From the NCBI RefSeq assembly GCF_900111925.1, contig NZ_FOKA01000013.1, positions 48,709 to 112,708 of the forward strand: a stretch of 64,000 nt of DNA, written 5' to 3'. Positions within the stretch are counted from its first letter, which is position 1; each line of letters begins with the position of its first letter. Of the stretch, positions 49,211-57,561 are shown in pieces. A program made the translations under genes and the position numbers. The DNA comes from Cellulomonas marina. Lineage in GTDB: Bacteria; Actinomycetota; Actinomycetes; Actinomycetales; Cellulomonadaceae. The notes beneath the pieces are model-generated. The model was not told the origin of the DNA. It did no database searches and saw only the letters and a list, made by a program, of their open reading frames with translations.

Positions 49211-50887
49211 TCAGTCCCCCAGCGTGACGACGTTGTAGACCTCGTCCTGCACGGGCGACGCGGGGTAGCCCTGGACGTCGGGCTTGAACGCCAGCGACGG
49301 GACCGGGTGCGCGAGCGGGATGCCCGGCAGGAAGTCCATGATCGCCGCGTTGGCCGCCTCGTAGGCCGCGGTCTGCTCGTCGACGTCCGCCTGGTAGCGC
49401 GCGTCGCCGATCTGCTGGAACAGCTCGGGGTTGTCGAAGCCCCACTCGTTGGACGGGCCGCCGAAGAACACGCCGATGAAGTTGTACGTGTCGTTGTAGT
49501 CGCCGGTCCAGCCCAGCAGGTGCAGGCCGTGCTCCGTGCCGCCCTGGATGGTGTCGAGGTAGTCCGGGCTCCACGGCTGCGGCACGGGGTTGACGGTGAT
49601 GCCGACGGCCTCGAGGTCCGCCGCGATGGCCGTGAACGTCTGCTCCGGCGTGGGCATGTAGGGCCGCGACACGTTCGTCGGGTAGTTGAAGTCGATCGTC
49701 AGGTCGGACTTGCCGGCCTCGGCGAGCAGCTCCTGCGCACGGTCGGGGTCGTACTCGTAGGTCGTGACCTCGTCGTTCCAGCCCGCGACCGACGGCGGGA
49801 CGAAGTTCGTCGCCACCTCCGTGCCCTCGGGGAGGGTCTGCGCGACGAGCGCCTCCTTGTCGATCGCGTGCGCGATCGCCTGCCGGACGCGGATGTCGGC
49901 GAGGTCCGGGTCGGCCTGGTTCATGCCGAGGTACAGGACGTTGAAGGGGTCGCGGTTGACGATCTGGTACCCCTCCTCCTCGAGCGCGGCGACGTCCGCC
50001 GGCCCGACGAGGTCGTAGCCGTCGATGTCCCCGGCCTGCAGCGCCTGCCGGCGGGCGGTGGCGTCGGAGATGATCGGGAAGACGATGCGGCGGACCTGGC
50101 CCTGCTCGCCCCAGTAGTCCTCGTTGGCCGTGAGCACGACCTCCTCGCCCGGGCTCCAGGACTCGAACACGAACGGGCCCGTGCCGGTGGGGTGCGCCGT
50201 GGCGTACTCGGGCAGGACGGGCGCGTCGGCCTCGCCGCTGACGGCGTCGGCCTCGTACTCGGTCAGCGCGGTCGGCGACTGCATCGACAGCGCGGGCAGG
50301 GACAGCGCGGCGACGAGCTCCGGCAGCGGCGACTTGAGGTGGATCACCGCGGTTGCGGCGTCGGGCGCCGCGCACGACTCGTACTTGCCCGTGCCGTTGA
50401 GCTCGGGGACGTCGCTCGTCGCGAAGCCGCCGTTGACCTTGCCCCAGTAGTACGACAGGGACTCGGCCTGCAGGATGCCGGTGAAGTTGTTCCACCGGTC
50501 GAAGTTGAAGCACACGGCGTCCGCGTCGAACGGCGTGCCGTCGTGGAACTGCACGCCCTCCTTCAGCGTGAACGTGTAGTCCAGGCCGTCGTCGCTGACC
50601 TCCCACGACTCCGCCAGGAGCGGCGCCGGGTCGGCCGTGCCGGGCTCGACGCCCACGAGGCCCTCGAAGATCTGCCGGGCGACGCGGAACGACTCGCCGT
50701 CGCTGGCGAACGCGGGGTCGAGCGACGCGGGGTCGGACGACGCGGCGAAGATGAACGTGTCGCGGCCCTCACCGGCCGCCGCACCGGCGGTCGCGCCGTC
50801 GGCGGAGTCGCGGTCGCTCTCCGCGCACGCGGCGAGGACCATGCCCACCGCCAGGAGGCCGGCCGCGGCCTTCCACTGGGACTTCAC
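49211..50887 (-). CDS. ABC transporter substrate-binding lipoprotein (peptide family SBP_bac_5)
   Basis: 558 aa from GTG 50887, with GGAG five bases upstream. Lipoprotein signal peptide with lipobox VLAAC around residues 16-20, then a Ser/Asp/Gly-rich linker. Body: FIFAASSDPASLDPAFASDGESFRVARQIFEGLVG, the family opening, and YTFTLKEGVQFHDGTPFDADAVCFNFDRW, the SBP_bac_5 signature. It captures an oligopeptide or similar ligand outside and feeds the DppBC-ATPase complex. A TAGGGT -10 candidate lies at 50944-50949. Ligand specificity is not readable. Confidence 0.94.
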   Translation of the reverse strand: MKSQWKAAAGLLAVGMVLAACAESDRDSADGATAGAAAGEGRDTFIFAASSDPASLDPAFASDGESFRVARQIFEGLVGVEPGTADPAPLLAESWEVSDDGLDYTFTLKEGVQFHDGTPFDADAVCFNFDRWNNFTGILQAESLSYYWGKVNGGFATSDVPELNGTGKYESCAAPDAATAVIHLKSPLPELVAALSLPALSMQSPTALTEYEADAVSGEADAPVLPEYATAHPTGTGPFVFESWSPGEEVVLTANEDYWGEQGQVRRIVFPIISDATARRQALQAGDIDGYDLVGPADVAALEEEGYQIVNRDPFNVLYLGMNQADPDLADIRVRQAIAHAIDKEALVAQTLPEGTEVATNFVPPSVAGWNDEVTTYEYDPDRAQELLAEAGKSDLTIDFNYPTNVSRPYMPTPEQTFTAIAADLEAVGITVNPVPQPWSPDYLDTIQGGTEHGLHLLGWTGDYNDTYNFIGVFFGGPSNEWGFDNPELFQQIGDARYQADVDEQTAAYEAANAAIMDFLPGIPLAHPVPSLAFKPDVQGYPASPVQDEVYNVVTLGD

Positions 50888-51090
50888 CTGCTCCACCTCT
50901 CGTCGGGCGCCGGCGGGCACGGGCCGCCGGTCGCAGGGGGCCGACCCTAGGGGCAGCGCGTCACGGAATCGTTACGCGGTGGTACCTGTGTCGTGGTGCG
51001 GCGACGACTGTGACCGAATCGCAACCTTCGTCCGGTCCGTCCGCCCTCCGGCGCCGGACCCGGTCCGTCTCCGCACGTCAGGATGGGCGC

Positions 51091-51918
51091 GTGCCCGACG
51101 AGAGCCACCCGCCCGCCCTGCCGCCGCTCGCCGAGGCCGGCTACCGGTCCGTCCCCGACGCCGCCGGGGGCGCGGCCGCGCGCGGGTGGTGGGACGCCAA
51201 CGCGGAGGAGTACCTGGCCGAGCACGGCGAGTTCCTCGGGTCGGCGGACCTGCTGTGGTGCCCCGAGGGGCTGCGCGAGTCCGACGCGCACCTGCTCGGC
51301 GACGTCGCGGGCGCCGTCGTCCTCGAGGTGGGCGCGGGCGCGGCGCAGGGGTCGCGGTGGCTGCGGGCGCGGGGTGCGCGAGCCGTCGCCACCGACGTCT
51401 CCGCCGGGATGCTGCGGGCCGGTCGGCGCCTCGACGCGCCCGGCGACGGCGGTCCCCCGCTCGTGCAGGCCGACGCGCGGGCGCTGCCGTTCGCCGACGG
51501 TGGCGTCGACGTGGCCTTCACGGCGTACGGCGCGCTGCCCTTCGTGCCCGACCCGGACCGGGTGCATGCGGAGGTGGCGCGCGTCCTGCGACCCGGCGGG
51601 CGGTGGGTGTTCTCGGTGACGCACCCGGTGCGCTGGGCGTTCCCCGACGTCCCGACGGCCGCCGGGCTGACCGTCGCGCGCTCGTACTTCGACCGGCGCC
51701 CGTACGTGGAGACCGCGGAGGACGGCACGGTGCTCTACGCCGAGTACCACCGCACGGTCGGCGACCACGTCGGGCTCCTCGTGGCTGCCGGCTTCGTGCT
51801 GGAGGCCCTCGTCGAGCCCGAGTGGCCGGCTGGGCACGACCGGGTCTGGGGCGGGTGGGGGCCGCAGCGCGCGTCCCTGCCCGGCACGGCCATCTTCTGC
51901 TGCCGCCTGCCCGGCTGA
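51091..51918 (+). CDS. class I SAM-dependent methyltransferase
   Basis: 275 aa. Rossmann methyltransferase: motif I VVLEVGAGAAQGSRWLRARG near residue 74, ATDVSAGMLRAGR, then LVQADARALPFADGGVDVAFTAYGALPFVPD and VLRPGGRWVFSVTHPVRW. Close to UbiE/type 11-like small-molecule methyltransferases of unknown acceptor. GTG 51091 is 6 nt after CAGGAT. It is convergent with polA and divergent from the ABC importer. Confidence 0.9.
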   Translation: MPDESHPPALPPLAEAGYRSVPDAAGGAAARGWWDANAEEYLAEHGEFLGSADLLWCPEGLRESDAHLLGDVAGAVVLEVGAGAAQGSRWLRARGARAVATDVSAGMLRAGRRLDAPGDGGPPLVQADARALPFADGGVDVAFTAYGALPFVPDPDRVHAEVARVLRPGGRWVFSVTHPVRWAFPDVPTAAGLTVARSYFDRRPYVETAEDGTVLYAEYHRTVGDHVGLLVAAGFVLEALVEPEWPAGHDRVWGGWGPQRASLPGTAIFCCRLPG

Positions 51919-51991
51919 CCCCCGGGCGACCCGCCGACCCCTTGCGCGGCCCACCGACCCGCGGACGCCCGGCCCGCGCCCGCCCCCGGCC

Positions 51992-54781
51992 TCAGTGACC
52001 GGCGGCGTGCCAGCTCGTCCCGATGCCGACGGACACGTCGAGGGGCACGTCGAGCGGGCCGTCGGGCAGGTGCTCCCCGGCACCCGCCATCTGCTCGCGC
52101 AGCAGCGCCTCGACGTCCTCCCGCTCGCCCGGCGCGACCTCGACGACGAGCTCGTCGTGCACCTGCAGCAGGATGCGGGAGCCCAGCCCCCGCGCGGCCA
52201 GCTCGCGGTCGACCCCGAGCATCGCGAGCTTGATGAGGTCGGCCGCACTGCCCTGGATCGGCGCGTTGAGGGCCATGCGCTCCGCGGCGTCGCGGCGCAC
52301 GCGGTTGTCGCTCGTGAGGTCGGGCAGGTAGCGACGCCGGCCGAGCAGCGTGGCGGTGTAGCCCGTGGCGCGCGCCTGGTCGACGACCCCGTCGAGGTAC
52401 TCGCGCACGCCGCCGAACCGCGAGAAGTAGTCGGTCATGAGGGCCGACGCCTCGGACGCCGGGATCGACAGCTGCTGCGAGAGCCCGTACGCCGACAGCC
52501 CGTAGGCCAGGCCGTAGCTCATCGCCTTGATCTTCGAGCGCATCGCCGGCGTCACCTCGTCGGTGGGCACCGAGAACACCCGCGAGCCGACGTAGGAGTG
52601 CAGGTCCTCGCCCGAGCGGAAGGCCGCGATGAGCCCCTCGTCGCCGGACAGGTGCGCCATGATCCGCATCTCGATCTGCGAGTAGTCCGCGGTCATCAGC
52701 GTCTCGTACCCCGGCCCGACGACGAAGGCGCGGCGGATCTGCCGGCCCGCGTCGGTGCGGATGGGGATGTTCTGCAGGTTGGGGTCGGTCGAGGAGAGCC
52801 GGCCCGTCGCCGCGATGGTCTGCTGGAAGGTCGAGTGGATCCGGCCGTCGGCAGCCACCGACCGGCGCAGCCCCTCGACGACCTGCCGCAGGCGGATCGC
52901 GTCGCGGTGGGCCAGCAGGTGCTCGAGGAACGGGTGCTGCGTGCGCGCGAACAGGTCCGTCAGCGCCGCCGCGTCGGTGGTGTACCCGGTCTTGTTGCGC
53001 TTGGTCCGGGGCATGTCGAGCTGGTCGAAGAGGACCTCCTGCAGCTGCTTGGGCGAGCCGAGGTTCACCTCCCGGCCGATCACGGCGTAGGCGTCGGCGG
53101 CGGCGGCGCGCACGTGCCCGTCGAACGACGCCTCCAGCTCGGCCAGCAGCTCCCCGTCGACCGCGATGCCCGTGCGCTCGAGCCGGGCGAGCACCCCGAC
53201 GAGCGGCAGCTCGACCTCCGTCAAGAGCCGGCTCACGCCGCGGGCGGCGAGCTCGTCGCCCAGGGCCTCCACCAGGTCGCGCACGGCCGAGGCCCGCACG
53301 GCGGCGCGGCGCCCCTCCCCCACGCCGTCGAGCTCGAGGTCGAGGGCGCCCTGGGCGCCCTCCTCCTGCGCCGTCAGCTCGCGCCGCAGGTAGCCGACCG
53401 CGAGGTCCGGGAGGTCGTACGCGCGGCGGTCCGGCTGGCAGAGGTAGGCCGCGAGCTCCGTGTCGAAGGTGACGCCGCGCAGGTCGATGCCGCGGCCCGC
53501 CAGCGCGTGCCAGGCCGTCTTCGACGCATGGACCGACTTGGGGCTCGCGTCGTCCCCCAGCCAGGCCACGAGCGCGTCCTCGTCCGCCGGGTCGAGCGCG
53601 GACAGGTCGTAGGCGACCGCGCGGCCGGCGTCGTCCGCGATGGCCACGCCCCAGGCGTCGCCGCCGGCCGGTGCCCCGCTGCCCCGCACGTCGAGGCCGA
53701 GCACGTCGCCCCGGCGCTCCGCCAGCCACGCCCCGAGCTCCCCCGCGCCCGTCTCGACGAGCTCCAGCGCGGCCACCGTGGCCTCGACGGCCGCGTCGCC
53801 CTCCGTCGGCAGCATGGCGAACAGGCGGTCGCGCAGCGTGCGGAACTCGAGCTCGTCCAGCAGCTCGTGCAGCGCCTGGCGGTCCCACGGCCGCACGGCG
53901 AGGTCCTGCGGTCCGAGCGGCAGCTCGACGTCGGTCAGCAGCGCGTTCAGCCGACGGTTCAGGGCCACCTGGTCCGCGTTCGCCCGCAGGGACTCACCCG
54001 CCTTGCCGCTGAGGGAGCCCGCCGCTGCGAGCACCCCCTCGAGCCCGTCGTGCTGGACGATCCACTTCGCCGCGGTCTTCGGCCCGACACCCGGCACGCC
54101 CGGCAGGTTGTCACTCGTCTCCCCCACGAGGGCCGCGAGGTCCGGGTAGCGCTCGGGCGGGACGCCGTACTTGGCCTCCACCGCCTCCGGCGTCATGCGC
54201 GTCAGCTCGGACACCCCGCGGATCGGGTACAGCACGGTCACGTGCGGCCGGACGAGCTGGAAGGCGTCGCGGTCCCCCGTGCAGACGAGCACCTCCAGCC
54301 CGGCGGCGGCCGCCTGCCCGGCCAGCGTGGCGAGGACGTCGTCCGCCTCGACGCCGGGCTTCTTGAGGACCGGGATGTGCATGGTCTCCAGCAGCCGCTC
54401 GACGACGGCGACCTGGCCGCGGAACGGCTCCGGCGTGGCGTTGCGCGTGCCCTTGTACTCCGCGTACTCCTCCGTGCGGAAGGTCGACCGGCCGGCGTCG
54501 AAGGCGACGGCCACGTGCGTCGGCTCCTCGTCGCGCAGCAGGTTGGCGAGCATCGAGACGAAGCCGAAGACCGCGTTCGTCGGCTGCCCCGTCGACGTGG
54601 CGAACTTGTCGACCGGCAGGGCGAAGAAGGCGCGGTACGCCATGGAGTGGCCGTCGATGAGGAGGAGCCGTCCGGCCGACCCCGGCGTCGGCGCCGTCCC
54701 GTCGGCAGGGGCGTCGGCAGAGGGCGTCAGCGGGTCCGTCTGCGGGTCGCTCAGCGCGGCGGAGGGGGGTGCGTCGGTCAC
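51992..54781 (-). CDS. polA: DNA polymerase I
   Basis: 929 aa from GTG 54781. 5'-3' exonuclease domain: LLLIDGHSMAYRAFFALP, ETSDNLPGVPGVGPKTAAKW. The 3'-5' exonuclease domain is degenerate: GLDVRGSG lacks the DxE metal ligands, and HASKTAWH lacks the exo II Asp. The polymerase domain is intact: TADYSQIEMRIMAHLSGDE, RSKIKAMSYGLAYG (Tyr at the E. coli Phe762 position), LLQVHDELVVEV. GTG 54781 is chosen over ATG 54802 because TAGGTT lies 7 nt upstream of it, and ATG 54802 overlaps the start codon of the divergent gene. Confidence 0.97.
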   Translation of the reverse strand: MTDAPPSAALSDPQTDPLTPSADAPADGTAPTPGSAGRLLLIDGHSMAYRAFFALPVDKFATSTGQPTNAVFGFVSMLANLLRDEEPTHVAVAFDAGRSTFRTEEYAEYKGTRNATPEPFRGQVAVVERLLETMHIPVLKKPGVEADDVLATLAGQAAAAGLEVLVCTGDRDAFQLVRPHVTVLYPIRGVSELTRMTPEAVEAKYGVPPERYPDLAALVGETSDNLPGVPGVGPKTAAKWIVQHDGLEGVLAAAGSLSGKAGESLRANADQVALNRRLNALLTDVELPLGPQDLAVRPWDRQALHELLDELEFRTLRDRLFAMLPTEGDAAVEATVAALELVETGAGELGAWLAERRGDVLGLDVRGSGAPAGGDAWGVAIADDAGRAVAYDLSALDPADEDALVAWLGDDASPKSVHASKTAWHALAGRGIDLRGVTFDTELAAYLCQPDRRAYDLPDLAVGYLRRELTAQEEGAQGALDLELDGVGEGRRAAVRASAVRDLVEALGDELAARGVSRLLTEVELPLVGVLARLERTGIAVDGELLAELEASFDGHVRAAAADAYAVIGREVNLGSPKQLQEVLFDQLDMPRTKRNKTGYTTDAAALTDLFARTQHPFLEHLLAHRDAIRLRQVVEGLRRSVAADGRIHSTFQQTIAATGRLSSTDPNLQNIPIRTDAGRQIRRAFVVGPGYETLMTADYSQIEMRIMAHLSGDEGLIAAFRSGEDLHSYVGSRVFSVPTDEVTPAMRSKIKAMSYGLAYGLSAYGLSQQLSIPASEASALMTDYFSRFGGVREYLDGVVDQARATGYTATLLGRRRYLPDLTSDNRVRRDAAERMALNAPIQGSAADLIKLAMLGVDRELAARGLGSRILLQVHDELVVEVAPGEREDVEALLREQMAGAGEHLPDGPLDVPLDVSVGIGTSWHAAGH

Positions 54782-54787
54782 GGGTGC

Positions 54788-54811
54788 CAACCTAGCCGCC
54801 ATGTCCGACAC
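54788..54811. promoter_or_regulatory. shared bidirectional -10 between polA and the thioesterase gene
   Basis: Minus strand TAGGTT (54789-54794) ends 7 nt before the polA GTG 54781. Plus strand CAACCT (54788-54793) ends 7 nt before the thioesterase ATG 54801. Eight nt upstream of the polA -10 is GTGTCGGAC (54803-54811), a degenerate match to the PafBC-type -35. Confidence 0.5.
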
Positions 54812-55301
54812 CGCCCCTGCTGCCGTCCCCGCCCCCCTGCCCGAGGGCACGACGCCCGGCCCCACGACCAGCACGACGACCGGCCCGACGACCGGCCCGA
54901 CGACCAGATCGGCGACGAGCCCGACCACGAGGGGCACGCTGATCGAGCGCATGGGCATCGAGGTGCGCGAGGTGGCGCCGGACCGCGCGGTGGCGACGAT
55001 GCCCGTCGCCGGCAACACCCAGCCCCACGGGTTGCTGCACGGAGGGGCGTCGGGCGTCCTCGTCGAGACCGTCGGCTCGCTGGCCGCGCAGGAGCACGCG
55101 GGCGCCGGGCGGCGGGCGGTCGGCATCGAGCTGTCGGTGACCCACCACCGCTCGGCGTCGGAGGGCGTGGTCACGGGCACGGCGACGGCCGTGCACCGCG
55201 GCGGGACGCTGGCGACCTACGAGGTGACGGTGGAGGACGCGTCCGGGCGCAGGGTCGCGACGGGGAGGCTGACCTGCATGCTCCTCGACGCGCGCGCCTG
55301 A
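54801..55301 (+). CDS. hotdog-fold thioesterase (PaaI / DHNA-CoA hydrolase type)
   Basis: 166 aa. Core from about residue 45: MGIEVREVAPDRAVATMPVAGNTQPHGLLHGGASGVLVETVGSLAA, with the active-site region around HGLLHGGAS, then SVTHHRSASEGVVTGTATAVHRGGTLATYEV. It hydrolyses an acyl-CoA thioester; menaquinone-pathway DHNA-CoA or phenylacetyl-type substrates are both possible. Residues 16-43 are PTT-rich repeats from degenerate 12-bp units. ATG 54801 lies 7 nt after CAACCT; ATG 54951 near the core is a fallback. The 3' end overlaps the convergent acetyltransferase by 85 bp. Confidence 0.86.
   Translation: MSDTAPAAVPAPLPEGTTPGPTTSTTTGPTTGPTTRSATSPTTRGTLIERMGIEVREVAPDRAVATMPVAGNTQPHGLLHGGASGVLVETVGSLAAQEHAGAGRRAVGIELSVTHHRSASEGVVTGTATAVHRGGTLATYEVTVEDASGRRVATGRLTCMLLDARA
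54847..54930. repeat. degenerate 12-bp repeats in the thioesterase N-terminus
   Basis: About seven imperfect units related to GCCCGACGACCG, in frame, encoding the PTT/TTG tail before the conserved domain. Confidence 0.75.
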
Positions 55302-55858
55302 CGGCGGGCCTCCAGGACGCCGAGCAGCCGCGTGTGGCGGTTGCCGGCGCCCGTCGGGACGGCCAGGGCGTCCTGCGCGAGCCGCCGCTGCAGCACGCCC
55401 GTCGTCGCCACGCGGTGCCCGGCCGCGGGCGAGAAGCCGAGCCGGGCGAGGAACCGCTGCATGCTGCGGGCGCCGGGCAGCCCGGCGCAGAACACCTCGG
55501 TGGCCCCGCTGGCGGCCGCCACGTCCGCCGCCCCGGCCATGAGCGCGTGCCCGAGACCGCGCCGGCGCGCCTCCGCCGCGACGTAGATGGTCTCGACCTC
55601 GAGGACGACGGCGTCCGAGAAGGGGGACGGCCCCACCACGCGCGCGAGCAGCATCCCCAGGGGGTGCCCGTCGACGCTCACGACCAGCCCGCGACCGCCC
55701 GGTGAGCCGAGGTACGCCCCGAGCTGGGCACGCAGCCGGTCGGGGTCACCGGTGCACACCTGCGCGCCGGCGGCCTCCTCACGCCCCGCGAGGGCGAGGC
55801 GGACGACGTCGTCGAGGTCCTCGGACCGGACAGGGAGCACCACCGGGGCGGGACGCAC
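55217..55858 (-). CDS. GNAT family N-acetyltransferase
   Basis: 213 aa. GNAT fold with LEVETIYVAAEARRRGLGHALMAGAADVAAASG, the acetyl-CoA binding motif A (RRRGLGHAL), and FLARLGFSPAAGHR. GTG 55858 has GGAGG 8 bases upstream. The C-terminal about 50 residues after the GNAT core are Arg-rich and overlap the thioesterase gene on the other strand. The substrate is unknown. Confidence 0.88.
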   Translation of the reverse strand: MRPAPVVLPVRSEDLDDVVRLALAGREEAAGAQVCTGDPDRLRAQLGAYLGSPGGRGLVVSVDGHPLGMLLARVVGPSPFSDAVVLEVETIYVAAEARRRGLGHALMAGAADVAAASGATEVFCAGLPGARSMQRFLARLGFSPAAGHRVATTGVLQRRLAQDALAVPTGAGNRHTRLLGVLEARRQARASRSMQVSLPVATLRPDASSTVTS

Positions 55859-55998
55859 GCAGCACCTCCGTCAGAGCACGTGGCTGGACCTGGACTGGCG
55901 TCCCTGCCCCCTGCAGGACGTCGGCGCTGACGATGATGACCGAGCGCGGCCACCACCGACCAGCGCCGTCCACCGCTGTCACACCTCAAGCGGACATT

Positions 55999-56014
55999 TC
56001 ACCCGGCCGGGTGA
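55999..56014 (-). terminator. hairpin after pdtaR
   Basis: The perfect palindrome TCACCCGGCCGGGTGA, about 30 bases past the pdtaR stop, with further GACCGG/CCGGTC stems beside it. The rest of the 188-bp gap (55859-56046) shows nothing recognisable. Confidence 0.5.
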
Positions 56015-56046
56015 CCGGTCGGCCGCGACCGACGCGGTCCCGACCG

Positions 56047-56712
56047 TCAGGCGGCGCCGCCGACCTGGTCGATGACGGCGTCCGCGACCTCGCGCATCGT
56101 GAGGCGGCGGTCCATCGACGTCTTCTGGATCCAGCGGAACGCCTCCGGCTCCGTCAGCCCCATCTTCGTCATGAGGAGGCCCTTGGCGCGGTCCACGCGC
56201 TTGCGGGTCTCGAAGCGCTCGGCGAGGTCCGCGACCTCGGACTCCAGCGCGGTGATCTGCGCGTAGCGCGAGATCGCGATCTCGACGGCCGGAAGGAGGT
56301 CGGCCGGGCTGAACGGCTTGATGACGTACGCCATCGCGCCCGCGTCCCGCGCCCGCTCGACGAGCTCCGTCTGCGAGAAGGCCGTCAGCAGCACGACCGG
56401 GGCCAGGTGCGCCTTGCCGATGCGCTCGGCGGCGGAGATGCCGTCGAGGTTGGGCATCTTGACGTCCATGACGACGACGTCGGGCTTGAGCTCGGTGACG
56501 AGGGCCACCGCCTGCTCGCCGTCGCCCGCCTCCCCGACGACGTCGAAGCCCGCCTCACGCAGCGTCTCCACGACGTCCATGCGGATGAGGGCCTCGTCCT
56601 CCGCGACGACGGCGCGGCGCTTCGGACGGGTGCCGGTCGCGGGCGCCTCGGGGGCGGGGCCGGCCGACGGCTTGACGTCGACCACGACGTCCGGGTTCTT
56701 CTCGCTGCTCAC
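56047..56712 (-). CDS. pdtaR: ANTAR-domain response regulator PdtaR
   Basis: 221 aa. Receiver domain: AVVAEDEALIRMDVVETLREAGFDVVGEAGDG, phospho-acceptor Asp in VVVMDVKMPNLDG, Lys in VIKPFSPADLLPA. The C-terminal ANTAR RNA-binding domain is VDRAKGLLMTKMGLTEPEAFRWIQKTSMDRRLTMREVADAVI. In mycobacteria PdtaS phosphorylates PdtaR, which acts as an antiterminator on paired hairpins. No sensor kinase is nearby. GTG 56712 is 6 nt after TACGAT (56719-56724), so it is probably leaderless. Residues 1-30 are a non-conserved leader. Confidence 0.95.
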   Translation of the reverse strand: MSSEKNPDVVVDVKPSAGPAPEAPATGTRPKRRAVVAEDEALIRMDVVETLREAGFDVVGEAGDGEQAVALVTELKPDVVVMDVKMPNLDGISAAERIGKAHLAPVVLLTAFSQTELVERARDAGAMAYVIKPFSPADLLPAVEIAISRYAQITALESEVADLAERFETRKRVDRAKGLLMTKMGLTEPEAFRWIQKTSMDRRLTMREVADAVIDQVGGAA

Positions 56713-56718
56713 GCGGAC

Positions 56719-56724
56719 ATCGTA
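56719..56724 (-). promoter_or_regulatory. -10 element for a leaderless pdtaR transcript
   Basis: TACGAT on the minus strand, 6 nt before GTG 56712. Confidence 0.55.
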
Positions 56725-56802
56725 GTGGTGCCCGGCCGCGGCCCGCGGTGCGGCGCGGGCCACACCGGTCCCGGCGCTCCGCGGGGCACGGCCGGGCGCC
56801 GG

Positions 56803-56808
56803 TATCGT
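56803..56808 (+). promoter_or_regulatory. -10 element of the tRNA gene
   Basis: TATCGT, ending 9 bases before the first tRNA base. Confidence 0.5.
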
Positions 56809-56817
56809 TGCTGGCCG

Positions 56818-56890
56818 GCCCCGATAGCCCAACGGCAGAGGCGTTCGGCTCAAACCCGATCCAGTGTGGGTTCGAATCCCACTCGGGGCA
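56818..56890 (+). tRNA. tRNA with anticodon CAA (Leu, UUG codon) but a short variable loop
   Basis: 73 nt. Perfect 7-bp acceptor stem GCCCCGA/TCGGGGC (56818-56824 with 56883-56889), three-bp D stem GCC/GGC, anticodon stem TTCGG/CCGAT (first pair mismatched) with loop CTCAAAC (anticodon 56851-56853). Variable loop CCAGT of only five bases, T stem GTGGG/CCCAC with loop TTCGAAT, discriminator A; CCA is not encoded. The anticodon reads as leucine, yet the usual long leucine variable arm is missing. Confidence 0.88.
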
Positions 56891-56925
56891 CATCAGCCGG
56901 AGCATCGACGTGCATCGACGTGCCG

Positions 56926-57561
56926 TCACGGCCCCGGACAGGTGAGCGGGTCGGGCTGATCGGTGATGGGTGCACCCTGCGGGTAGGCGCTCCACAGCCG
57001 GAGACGAGCGGTGTCGCCCTCCCAGCGCAGCGAGTAGGTCCCCGCGGCGATCGGCGGGTACCCGTCGTCCGCCCCGTACGTCGTCTGCGGATCGTCCAGG
57101 ACCCGCTGCCCGGGCGCCAGCACGAACACGTCGCCGCCGCCGAGTAGCAGGAAGGAGATCTCCTTGACGACGACCCGGCACCCGCCGGGTCCGGCGGGCT
57201 CCGGCACGCTCCAGCACGCCGCCCACCCCAGGAACGCGACCCACCCGGCGGACGCCCATGCCACCGCCACCACCACCGCCAGCAGCGCCCGCGGCACCCA
57301 GCTGCGCAGCGGGGCCAGTGCCGAGGCGACCGCGGACGCCACCGGGACCAGGACGGCCAGGGTGAGGGCCGGCACCTCGGGCCGTAGCACCCACGAACCC
57401 AGGACGACGGTGGGCAGCCGTTCCCCGACGAGCGCCAGGCCGACGGCGAGGGCGGCGCCGAGCACGGCGCCCACACGCAAGGACTCCGCTGCCCGCGGGT
57501 GTTCCCGCCTGCTCCGCCGAGGACCGGCGCCCGGGACCGCGTCGAACGGTGAGGAGGTCAT
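56926..57561 (-). CDS. membrane protein of unknown function
   Basis: 211 aa. Three N-terminal hydrophobic helices between residues 30 and 115 (VGAVLGAALAVGLALVG; VPALTLAVLVPVASAVASAL; ALLAVVVAVAWASAGWVAFLGWAACW). An about 95-residue domain outside the last helix contains the GGGDVFVLAPGQRVLDDP and WEGDTARLRLW stretches, probably extracellular beta structure. No family recognised. ATG 57561 lies 6 nt after TACGCT, supporting both the start and the gene. Confidence 0.75.
   Translation of the reverse strand: MTSSPFDAVPGAGPRRSRREHPRAAESLRVGAVLGAALAVGLALVGERLPTVVLGSWVLRPEVPALTLAVLVPVASAVASALAPLRSWVPRALLAVVVAVAWASAGWVAFLGWAACWSVPEPAGPGGCRVVVKEISFLLLGGGDVFVLAPGQRVLDDPQTTYGADDGYPPIAAGTYSLRWEGDTARLRLWSAYPQGAPITDQPDPLTCPGP

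Noticed and set aside
54800..54802. ATG 54802 as the polA start
   Set aside because: It would overlap the divergent thioesterase start codon and has no ribosome site, whereas GTG 54781 has a -10 exactly 7 nt upstream.
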